NCBI GenBank assembly: GCA_963205315.1
Contig: CAUJIO010000041.1
Span: 1-64,000 of the forward strand
Length of the DNA stretch: 64,000 nt
Direction of reading: 5' to 3'
Source: Pseudomonadota bacterium
GTDB taxonomy: Bacteria > Pseudomonadota > Alphaproteobacteria > Rhizobiales > Aestuariivirgaceae
The notes below the pieces were generated by a model. The model had not been told where the DNA came from and did not search any database. It was given only the letters and a program-made list of their open reading frames with translations. A program made the translations under genes and the position numbers. This document shows, piece after piece, positions 17,208 to 24,663 of this stretch. Numbering within the stretch: the stretch's first letter is position 1; each line of letters begins with the position of its first letter.

Positions 17208-18227
17208 ATGTTGAAGACCACACGCAGACACACCTTGAAACTGATGTCGGCTGGCGCACTTGCAGCGACCGGAACCGGCTTCTTCGCGGGCATCGCCCAC
17301 GCTGAAGGCAAGCGTATTGCCATGGTGGTGAAGAATCTCGGAAACAGCTATTTCGACGCCTGCTCGAATGGCGCCATGGAAGCCGCCAAGGAAGTGGGTG
17401 GCTTCGAGATCATCTATACGGCGCCCACCAAGGCGACCGCCGAAGAGCAGATCGCCGTGATTGATGCGCTCATCGCCCAGAAGGTCGATGGCATCATTGT
17501 GTCGTCGAACGATGCCGATGCACTGATCCCGGTTGGAAAGAAAGCCATGGACCGTGGAATCAAGGTGATCAGCTTCGATTCGGCGATCGGTGAAGGCGGA
17601 CGCATCATGCATCTTGATGCATCCTCGACGCCGCTGATCGGTGCCAAGCAGGTGCAGATGATTGCCAAGACACTTGGCGGCAAGGGTGAAGTCGCCATTC
17701 TGTCGGCCGCCTCCACCATGACCAACCAGAATTCCTGGATCGAGGCCATGAAGGAAGAGTGGAAGAAGCCCGAGTACAAGGACATGCCGCTGGTCGCTAC
17801 CGTCTACGGCGATGACCAGGACGACAAGAGCTACCGTGAAATGGAGGGCCTGGTGAAAGCCTATCCGAACCTCCGTGGCGTGATTTCACCGACGACCATC
17901 GGCATTCGTGCCGGCGCAAAGGCCATCATGGATGGCGGGCTCGTCGGCAAGATCTTCATAACGGGCCTGGGCCTGCCTTCCGAAATGAAGGAAGCCGTGC
18001 TCAAGGGAGCGTGCGATACGTTCGCCATCTGGAACCCGGTCGACTATGGCTATGCCTCGACGCAGATCATGATCAACATCCTGAATGGTGCCGAAGCCGG
18101 TCCGGGGTCGACGGTCAAGATGGGCCGCATGGGCGAGACCAAGGTCGGTGACGATGGCCATGCCGCAATGGGCGAGCCCTTCACCTTCGACAAGACCAAC
18201 GTCGAGAAGTTTGCCGCGATATTCTGA
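17208..18227 (+). CDS. Rhamnose/AI-2-type ABC transporter substrate-binding protein
   Basis: 339 residues. The N-terminus carries a twin-arginine-like signal (RRHTLKLMSAGALAATGTGFF... HAEG), so the protein is exported to the periplasm. The mature part is a type I periplasmic binding fold (Peripla_BP_4): KRIAMVVKNLGNSYFDACSNGAMEAAKE and VDGIIVSSNDADALIPVGKKAMDRGIKVISFDS. It is closest in feel to RhaS of rhizobial rhamnose transport and to LsrB-like proteins. It is the first gene of a four-gene operon with overlapping junctions. No rhamnose catabolic genes are in the window, so the sugar is unproven. Confidence 0.85.
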   Translation: MLKTTRRHTLKLMSAGALAATGTGFFAGIAHAEGKRIAMVVKNLGNSYFDACSNGAMEAAKEVGGFEIIYTAPTKATAEEQIAVIDALIAQKVDGIIVSSNDADALIPVGKKAMDRGIKVISFDSAIGEGGRIMHLDASSTPLIGAKQVQMIAKTLGGKGEVAILSAASTMTNQNSWIEAMKEEWKKPEYKDMPLVATVYGDDQDDKSYREMEGLVKAYPNLRGVISPTTIGIRAGAKAIMDGGLVGKIFITGLGLPSEMKEAVLKGACDTFAIWNPVDYGYASTQIMINILNGAEAGPGSTVKMGRMGETKVGDDGHAAMGEPFTFDKTNVEKFAAIF

Positions 18228-19759
18228 TGACGCTTTCCTCCACGAGCCCCTCGCCGCAAGGCGGGGGGCCTGTGCTTTCTCTCGATCATATTTGCAAGTC
18301 TTTTCCGGGTGTCCGGGCGTTGAACGATGTGTCGTTCACGCTCAACGCCGGTGAGGTGACGGCATTGATTGGCGAGAATGGTGCAGGCAAGTCGACGATC
18401 GTGAAGATCCTGACCGGAATCTACGTGCCGGATTCCGGTGAGATCCAGGTGGGCAATTCTCCGTGCAGTTTTTCCAGTCCGCGTGACTCATGGGCCGCAG
18501 GCATTGCCGCGATTCATCAGGAAACGGTGATGTTCGACGAATTGAGCGTCGCCGAGAACATTTTTATGGGCCACATGCCGGTATCGGCGTCCGGACTCGT
18601 CGACTGGCTGCAGATGCGCCGGCGTGCTGCCGAACTGCTGAAGCGCATCGATGCTGATTTCGATCCGGACGCCAAGCTGAAACAACTGTCAGTGGCGCAG
18701 AAGCACATGGTCGAAATCACGCGGGCGCTGAGCCATGAGGCCTCCGTCATCATCATGGACGAGCCCACCGCGGCACTTTCGCGCAACGAGATTGACGATC
18801 TGTTCCGTATCATCGCGCAACTGAAAGCCGAGGGACGGGCGGTGGTTTTCATTTCCCACAAGTTCGACGAGATATTCCGAGTGGCGGATGCCTTCGTTTG
18901 CCTGCGTGACGGCGAGCGCGTCGGCAGCGGCAAGATTGCCAGCGTGACCGAGGCAAAACTTGTCAGCCTCATGGTGGGCCGACCGATCGATCAGGTGTTC
19001 CCCAAGCGTGACATTGCCATTGGAAGTACGGTACTGAAAGTCGATGGCCTTTCCAACGCCACGGAATTTGCCGACATTTCGTTCGAGTTGCACCGTGGTG
19101 AAATCCTCGGCTTCTATGGGCTCGTTGGGGCTGGCCGCTCAGAGGCCATGCAATGCCTCTTTGGCATGACGCCGGCGTTGAAGGGTACGATTTCGCTGAA
19201 CGGAAAGCCTCTTTCCATCTCGTCTCCGGGGGACGCGATCGCGGCAGGGATCTCCTATGTTCCGGAAGACCGTCAAGAACAGGGCGCCGTGTTGCCTCTT
19301 GGCATTCGCGAGAACATCACGCTGGCCTCGATTGCCTCCCACGTGAAGAACCTGTTCGTCTCCAAGTCATCTGAACTTCAAGATGTCCGCAAATTGGGAA
19401 AACGGCTGGATGTGCGGGCCGCAAACTGGGAACAGCAGCTTGGTGAACTCTCGGGCGGCAATCAGCAAAAGGTGGTCATCGCCAAGTGGCTGGCGGCAAA
19501 GCCCAAGGTCATCATTCTCGATGAACCCACAAAGGGTATCGACGTTGGCTCGAAGGCGGCCGTCCATGACTTCATCGGCGAACTGGCAGAGGAGGGCCTT
19601 GCCGTCATTCTCGTCAGCTCGGAATTGCCTGAAATCATGGGTCTCGCGGATCGCGTGGTGGTGATGCAGGAGGGCCGCATCGCCGATATATTCACGCGTG
19701 GAGCCTGGTCGGCCGAAGAGATTGTTGCGACCGCAACGGGCGCGCAGAAAGTCGCATGA
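18227..19759 (+). CDS. Sugar ABC transporter ATP-binding protein (RhaT/RbsA-like)
   Basis: 510 residues with two ATPase halves. Half 1 has Walker A GENGAGKSTIVKIL (about 48-61), signature QLSVAQKHMVEI and Walker B VIIMDEPTAAL. Half 2 has the degenerate nucleotide site GLVGAGRSEAMQ and a conserved LSGGNQQKVVIAKWL signature with VIILDEPTKGIDVG. This arrangement is standard for ribose-type (CUT2) importers. It overlaps the binding-protein stop by 1 bp, and its own stop overlaps the next gene by 4 bp. Confidence 0.92.
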   Translation: MTLSSTSPSPQGGGPVLSLDHICKSFPGVRALNDVSFTLNAGEVTALIGENGAGKSTIVKILTGIYVPDSGEIQVGNSPCSFSSPRDSWAAGIAAIHQETVMFDELSVAENIFMGHMPVSASGLVDWLQMRRRAAELLKRIDADFDPDAKLKQLSVAQKHMVEITRALSHEASVIIMDEPTAALSRNEIDDLFRIIAQLKAEGRAVVFISHKFDEIFRVADAFVCLRDGERVGSGKIASVTEAKLVSLMVGRPIDQVFPKRDIAIGSTVLKVDGLSNATEFADISFELHRGEILGFYGLVGAGRSEAMQCLFGMTPALKGTISLNGKPLSISSPGDAIAAGISYVPEDRQEQGAVLPLGIRENITLASIASHVKNLFVSKSSELQDVRKLGKRLDVRAANWEQQLGELSGGNQQKVVIAKWLAAKPKVIILDEPTKGIDVGSKAAVHDFIGELAEEGLAVILVSSELPEIMGLADRVVVMQEGRIADIFTRGAWSAEEIVATATGAQKVA

Positions 19760-20748
19760 TCCAGTTCCTGAAACACCGTGAGGCCGCACTTGGCGTGATC
19801 ATCGCGGCGATGGTTGCTGCAATAGGTGCCTATGCTCCCGCATTCGTGTCGCTGGACAATATCATCCGTGTGCTGAATGATACATCCATTCTTGCCATGT
19901 TGGCGCTGGCCCAGATGATGGTGATCCTGACACGTGGCATCGATCTGTCCACCGCGTCAACCCTGGCTCTTGCCGGCATGATTTCCGCCTCTCTTGCCCA
20001 GAACCATCCGGAACTGCCTGTCATTGCCTATATCGGCCTCGCCATCGTCACCGGCATTGTGCTCGGGTTCATCAACGGCAGTCTGATCTCGTTCCTCGGC
20101 ATCCCTCCCATCGTGGTGACACTCGGCACTCTGGCCGTCTACCGTGGCATGATCGTCGTTTATGGCGGCGGCAATCAGGTCAATGCGTCGGAGATGGGCG
20201 ATGTCTTCCAGTCCTTTCCCAAGTTGAGCGTGTTCGGACTCTCCACGCTGTTCTGGATCATGGTGGTCGTGGCACTCGGCGTCTGGCTGTTCCTGTCGAT
20301 GACACGCACGGGCAGGGGGCTTTATGCGGTGGGCGGAAACCCGGTCGCGGCGCGCTATTGCGGCATTGACCTCCCGCGGCAACAATTGCTCGTGTACACC
20401 ATCTCGGGCGCCATCTCCGGACTTTGCGGCTATCTGTGGGTCTCGCGCTATGGCGTTGCCTATTCGGAGATCGCGTCGGGATTTGAGCTGACCGTCATCG
20501 CCGCCTGCGTCATCGGTGGCGTGTCAATTGCCGGAGGTGTGGGAAGTGTTGCGGGAACGTTGCTCGGCGCCCTGTTCCTCGGCGTCATTGTCAATGCATT
20601 GCCGGTCATGCAGATCACGCCCTTCTGGCAAATGGCAATCTCGGGGGCGGTTATTCTGGCTGCCGTCGTGGTGAATGCCCGGGCTGAAAAGCGTGGCGTC
20701 AAACTCATCCTGCCAGAAGCGCGTCGAGCCGCGGGGGCCGCAAAATGA
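19756..20748 (+). CDS. Ribose/rhamnose-type ABC transporter permease 1
   Basis: 330 residues with about 9-10 transmembrane helices. It has CUT2 permease signatures: MMVILTRGIDLSTASTLALAGMISAS and, near the C-terminus, GGVSIAGGVGSVAGTLLGALFLGVI. It forms the channel with the next permease and is translationally coupled on both sides by 4-bp overlaps. Confidence 0.9.
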   Translation: MIQFLKHREAALGVIIAAMVAAIGAYAPAFVSLDNIIRVLNDTSILAMLALAQMMVILTRGIDLSTASTLALAGMISASLAQNHPELPVIAYIGLAIVTGIVLGFINGSLISFLGIPPIVVTLGTLAVYRGMIVVYGGGNQVNASEMGDVFQSFPKLSVFGLSTLFWIMVVVALGVWLFLSMTRTGRGLYAVGGNPVAARYCGIDLPRQQLLVYTISGAISGLCGYLWVSRYGVAYSEIASGFELTVIAACVIGGVSIAGGVGSVAGTLLGALFLGVIVNALPVMQITPFWQMAISGAVILAAVVVNARAEKRGVKLILPEARRAAGAAK

Positions 20749-21743
20749 ATGTTCCCGTCCGCCAGGCCATTGCGGATGCCGCGCCGCGCAAGATGTCCGA
20801 CTGGCTGCTGCGCTGGGAAACCATCCTCGTCGGACTGCTGATTGTTGTGATTGCCGGTAACACGGCGATCTCGCCCTATTTCCTCGACATCTACAATCTC
20901 TCGGACGCGACATATAACTTCTCCGAAAAGGCCATCGTGGCGCTGGCCATGGCGCTGCTCATCATCACGCGTGAGATTGACCTGTCGGTCGCTGCGGTCA
21001 TTGCCCTCGCTTCACTGGCAACCGGCCTGGCGGCGGAGTCGGGTGCGCCCCTTATTGTTCTTCTGGTGGTTGGCCCAGCGGTCGGCATTGTGTGCGGGGC
21101 ATTCAACGGATTTCTCGTCACCGGCATCGGTCTGCCGTCGATCGTCGTTACCATCGGCACCATGTCACTCTATCGCGGGCTGGCGCAGGTGGTTCTCGGC
21201 GATCAGGTGATCAAACAATATCCGAAAGACTATACGGCAATTGGCCAGAGCTACCTCATCAACTGGCCACCGCTGCCCTATTCCTTCGTGATTTTTCTCG
21301 TCCTCGCAGTCGTCTTCGCGGTCGTGCTGCACAAGACCGCGTTTGGACGCAAGCTCTATGCTATCGGCAACAATCCGGTGGCTGCAAAGTTCTCCGGCAT
21401 TCCGGTGGAACGCATCCGCTTCCTGTTGTTTGTCCTCACGGGATTGCTTGCTGGGCTTGCGGCAACACTGCTGACGGCGCGTATCGGATCGACGCGGCCC
21501 AATATTGCGCTCGGTTGGGAACTTGAAATCATCACCATGGTCATCCTGGGCGGGGTGTCGATCGCGGGCGGCTCCGGCACAATTCCCGGTGTCGTGCTGG
21601 CCGTGTTCATCCTCGGACTCATCACGTTCGGTCTGTCGCTGATCAACGTGCCTGGCATCGTCATCAGCGTGATTCTGGGCTGCCTGCTGATCGTCTCGAT
21701 TGCCGGGCCTATTCTGGTGCGCCGCCTGTTGCGAGGTCGTTGA
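20745..21743 (+). CDS. Ribose/rhamnose-type ABC transporter permease 2
   Basis: 332 residues, a paralogue of the preceding permease, with IVALAMALLIITREIDLSVAAVIALASL and ILGGVSIAGGSGTIPGVVLAVFILGL. Two different permeases in one operon is the pattern of rhamnose (rhaP/rhaQ) and AI-2 (lsrC/lsrD) importers, in contrast to the single permease of ribose systems. Its 3' end overlaps, tail to tail, the end of the YigZ-family gene on the other strand by 35 bp. Confidence 0.9.
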   Translation: MNVPVRQAIADAAPRKMSDWLLRWETILVGLLIVVIAGNTAISPYFLDIYNLSDATYNFSEKAIVALAMALLIITREIDLSVAAVIALASLATGLAAESGAPLIVLLVVGPAVGIVCGAFNGFLVTGIGLPSIVVTIGTMSLYRGLAQVVLGDQVIKQYPKDYTAIGQSYLINWPPLPYSFVIFLVLAVVFAVVLHKTAFGRKLYAIGNNPVAAKFSGIPVERIRFLLFVLTGLLAGLAATLLTARIGSTRPNIALGWELEIITMVILGGVSIAGGSGTIPGVVLAVFILGLITFGLSLINVPGIVISVILGCLLIVSIAGPILVRRLLRGR

Positions 21744-22086
21744 GATAGATCCGAACAGCCTCCTGGATGTGACGGAACCGGTCGCCGCCGAGGTGTTTGC
21801 CACCGAACCAGCGCGTTACCACGACAAGATGATTGTGCAGCCCCTCAGTCTCCAGCATGCGCAGTATGATCATGCCGGCGCCTGCTTCCCCATCATCTTG
21901 CTTTAGTCTTTCCGCACCGCACAGAAGTCCCCAGGAGTTGTGGTTGGCCTTGGCAAACTTCTTGTTGCGCTTGAGTTCCCTCACAAACGTCCTGGCCTCC
22001 TCGCCCGAAAGGCACGGCCCACCCGACACGGCGTACTTGGAACCGCGATCGCTGATGATATTGTCGAGAACGCGCAAGGGGCTCAA
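21709..22086 (-). CDS. YigZ/IMPACT family protein (UPF0029)
   Basis: About 125 residues, starting at a TTG at 22086 whose first bases overlap the stop of slyX (TTGA). A longer upstream frame overlaps slyX fully and shows no homology. The domain shows YAVSGGPCLSGEEARTFVRELKRNKKFAKANHNSWG and DDGEAGAGMIILRMLE... VVVTRWFGGKHLGGDRFRHI, the characteristic IMPACT N-domain motifs (D-GEP-GT-like and RYFGG-LG-like). The function is uncertain; IMPACT proteins bind translation factors or ribosomes. The C-terminal EF-G-like half of YigZ is absent, as in short homologues. Confidence 0.8.
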   Translation of the reverse strand: MSPLRVLDNIISDRGSKYAVSGGPCLSGEEARTFVRELKRNKKFAKANHNSWGLLCGAERLKQDDGEAGAGMIILRMLETEGLHNHLVVVTRWFGGKHLGGDRFRHIQEAVRIYLNDLATGGAPE

Positions 22087-22289
22087 TAGTGCGGCGGCGG
22101 TTTGTCTTCGACACTGCGTGCGGAATCGAGATTCTGAACCTCTTCCAGCACCTGCGCTATCTTGCGCTCCAGCATCTCGATCTTGCGCCATTGTTCGGTC
22201 ACGATATCGTTCAGTTCATTGATCGTGCGATCCTGATGCGCGATGCGCATTTCGAGTGTATCCATTTTGCTGACAAGATCTGTCGTCAT
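22083..22289 (-). CDS. slyX: SlyX family protein
   Basis: 68 residues from ATG 22289 (MTTDLVSKMDTLEMRIAHQDRTINELND). It is a short coiled-coil protein ending in the PPPHY motif diagnostic of SlyX. Longer upstream frames are shadows. The function of SlyX is unknown. It is cotranscribed with the YigZ-family gene, with overlapping stop and start. Confidence 0.85.
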   Translation of the reverse strand: MTTDLVSKMDTLEMRIAHQDRTINELNDIVTEQWRKIEMLERKIAQVLEEVQNLDSARSVEDKPPPHY

Positions 22290-22368
22290 CTCAGGCCGCC
22301 TTGGCTTCAGCTTCATCACGATGCTTCTTACACCTTTTTCTCCAGCCATCGACAGGGCCATAAGAATT

Positions 22369-24234
22369 TCAGGTGCCGGTTGCAGCCGCCGCCGCATACT
22401 CCAACGCGGTTGAGGTCGTCGTCGCGACAATGTCCATGCGCAACTTCTTCTGCAGCTCTGCAAGCAGCCGGGCGTCCGTATCCTGCCAGAGACACAGCAT
22501 GAGCCTGGCGCGCGGTACGCGTTGACGCACGGCGCGCGCATAGGCCCGCAAGTGCAAGGTGCTCAGGGGCTCGACGAAGGACAGGCACACCAAGGCCGGT
22601 GGACCGCTCGTGTCCGGGTCGAGCGCTTCGGCTTCGGCAAGCGGCGTCGACTGCGCACGCAATCCGTACTTCGTCAGCGTCTGGGCGAGCATCTGAGCCG
22701 CGGCGTGATCGAGGGGGTGAGTGCCATGCAGCACCACAACCGGCGTTTCAACCCGCCAGGCAGGCGCAAGGGCACTGGGCCGAATGACATGCATCGCTGC
22801 CTTGCGATCGGGCCCCACGGCATCGAATGCTGCGGCAGCTTCGGCAGTCACATCGCCGCCCGCTGCGATCGGTTCCTTGACGTTGGACAGGGCGTCGACG
22901 AGCTGCTCGGTCGACTCAATCAAGGTTTGAAGTCGCGGACCAGTGACCGTGCCTCTGACGATGTCGAGGTGGGCGCGACGGATTGCTTCGAGCGCGATCT
23001 CGTCATAATAGGTCGAAAGGCTTCGGCCCTTGAGGAACTCCCTGGCCTGATGGGTGGCTTCGCGGGGATCTCCGGCCAGCATGCGCTGATAGAACATCTC
23101 CTCCGGCTTCAGGGCCGGCCGGTCACCGAGAAGTATGTCGAGGAATTCCAGCTTGCGAATGTTTCGCCCGACGACGACCAGGCAGATCGTCAGTGGAATG
23201 GCCAGCACGAGTCCGATGGGGCCCCAGAGGAAGGACCAGACGACGGCCGAGACAACAATCGCCACTGGCGAAAGTCCCGTGCTCTTGCCGTAGAGCAGGG
23301 GTTCCAGAATGTGTCCGGTGATCGGTTCGACGACGGCAAAGAGCAGCGCAGTGTAGATGAAGCTCATCCACGTCGGATCAAATGAGAATGCGATCAACAG
23401 CGGCGGCAGCAAACCGATGATCGCACCAATATAAGGCGCAAAGCGCAAGATGCCGGCAAATATTCCCCATAGGAAGGGGCTCGGCAGGCCGATCACCGAA
23501 AGGCCGAGGCCAATGGCAAGGCCGAAACCCATGTTGATGGCGAGCTGGATCAGCAGCATACGGCCGACGCGCTGGCCTGCCTCGTCAAGCGCCGCTGTCG
23601 TCTGCTGGATATCGTCAGTCCCTGCCAGACGGATAACCCGGTTACGGAGTTCCTCCCGCTCGATCAGCATGAAAGCTGCCAGCAGCAGGACGACGAAGAG
23701 AACCGCTATCGGATGCAGCACGGGCTCGGCATATTCGAAAATTGCCAGAAGTCCGTTCGACTCAGGGGCGACGGACACACGGCTCAAGCCGGGACCTGCC
23801 GCTTCTGCACCACTGAGTTTCTGTATGTCCTCGAAGATGCGGCCGATCACATCGGCTGCCACTGAGAAGACGCTGCGATCCTGAGGGTTGCCGGCCATGT
23901 CGTGGATTTTCTGGCGTATGGTCGCTTCATAGTTCGGCAGGTCGCCCGCAAGAACCGAGACTTGCCAGTAGGCGATGTAGCCAATCAATCCGATCACCAG
24001 CAGGGCCAGACCGACGGCGAGGCCGACCGCACTGCCACGTCCAAGCCCAATCCGATGAAGGAATGTTACGACAGGACTCAGGGCAAAGCTCATCAGGATC
24101 GCAAGCGCGAGATGCACAAGTACTTCCTGGCCCAGCTTCAGGATGGCGCCAATCGTCAAGATGAGAAGGGTGACAGCCAGTGCCTTGAACAACGGCACCG
24201 CACTGCGCAGCATCGAATTTGTGATGAGATCCAA
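22369..24234 (-). CDS. AI-2E (PerM) family transporter with long C-terminal extension
   Basis: 621 residues. Residues about 10-350 are an AI-2E/PerM-type membrane domain: paired N-terminal helices, a periplasmic loop, and then FGLAIGLGLSVIGLPSPFLWGIFAGILRFAPYIGAIIGLLPPLL and GPIGLVLAIPLTICLVV. Residues about 360-621 are a soluble cytoplasmic region not found in short PerM proteins. It includes a helical part (KPEEMFYQRMLAGDPREATHQAREFL) and a Rossmann-like part (VVVLHGTHPLDHAAAQMLAQTL... ARLMLCLWQDTDARLLAELQ). Family members are proposed exporters of small signals or ion antiporters. The substrate here is unknown. Confidence 0.85.
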   Translation of the reverse strand: MDLITNSMLRSAVPLFKALAVTLLILTIGAILKLGQEVLVHLALAILMSFALSPVVTFLHRIGLGRGSAVGLAVGLALLVIGLIGYIAYWQVSVLAGDLPNYEATIRQKIHDMAGNPQDRSVFSVAADVIGRIFEDIQKLSGAEAAGPGLSRVSVAPESNGLLAIFEYAEPVLHPIAVLFVVLLLAAFMLIEREELRNRVIRLAGTDDIQQTTAALDEAGQRVGRMLLIQLAINMGFGLAIGLGLSVIGLPSPFLWGIFAGILRFAPYIGAIIGLLPPLLIAFSFDPTWMSFIYTALLFAVVEPITGHILEPLLYGKSTGLSPVAIVVSAVVWSFLWGPIGLVLAIPLTICLVVVGRNIRKLEFLDILLGDRPALKPEEMFYQRMLAGDPREATHQAREFLKGRSLSTYYDEIALEAIRRAHLDIVRGTVTGPRLQTLIESTEQLVDALSNVKEPIAAGGDVTAEAAAAFDAVGPDRKAAMHVIRPSALAPAWRVETPVVVLHGTHPLDHAAAQMLAQTLTKYGLRAQSTPLAEAEALDPDTSGPPALVCLSFVEPLSTLHLRAYARAVRQRVPRARLMLCLWQDTDARLLAELQKKLRMDIVATTTSTALEYAAAAATGT

Positions 24235-24245
24235 GAGAGTGCCCG

Positions 24246-24644
24246 TCAGCTGGCCGTAGCAGAGCCGGCGGAATCCCCGGCGCGGTCCACCAGAGCGTCA
24301 ATCTGTTCGAGCAGCCGCGCAAAATCGATCGGCTTGGGATGATAGTCGTCGCATCCGGCCTGGATGGCCTTCTCGCGGTCACCGGCCATGGCGTGGGCGG
24401 TCAGTGCCACAATCGGAATCCGCTGGGTTTGGGAATCGGCCTTGAGGGCACGGGCCGCGGTCCAGCCATCCATCACGGGCAGGTTCATATCGAGCAGAAC
24501 AATATCGGGCGCTGTCGCCTTGGCGCTATTGACACCTTGTTCCCCGTCATGCGCCAGCACCACCTCATGGCCTTTGCGCTGCAAGCGGCGTGACAGGAAA
24601 TCCCATATCTGTTCGCTATCCTCGACCAGCAGAATCTTCACCAT
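24246..24644 (-). CDS. Single-domain response regulator (DivK/CheY-like)
   Basis: 132 residues from ATG 24644 (MVKILLVEDSEQ), preceded by GGAG at a good spacing; upstream codons are not part of the domain. It is one receiver domain with acidic residues in VEDSE, phospho-acceptor Asp in DIVLLDMNLPVMDGW (about 53), Thr in IVALTAH and Lys in YHPKPID. There is no output domain. It lies 19 bp downstream of a hybrid histidine kinase, which is its likely partner. Confidence 0.9.
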   Translation of the reverse strand: MVKILLVEDSEQIWDFLSRRLQRKGHEVVLAHDGEQGVNSAKATAPDIVLLDMNLPVMDGWTAARALKADSQTQRIPIVALTAHAMAGDREKAIQAGCDDYHPKPIDFARLLEQIDALVDRAGDSAGSATAS

Positions 24645-24663
24645 GTCGATTACTCCACATTCT

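Noticed and set aside
16915-17259. N-terminal extension of the C45 enzyme
   Set aside because: The extra 115 codons lack homology and would cover the divergent promoter and the start of the binding-protein gene. ATG 16914 matches the family N-terminus.
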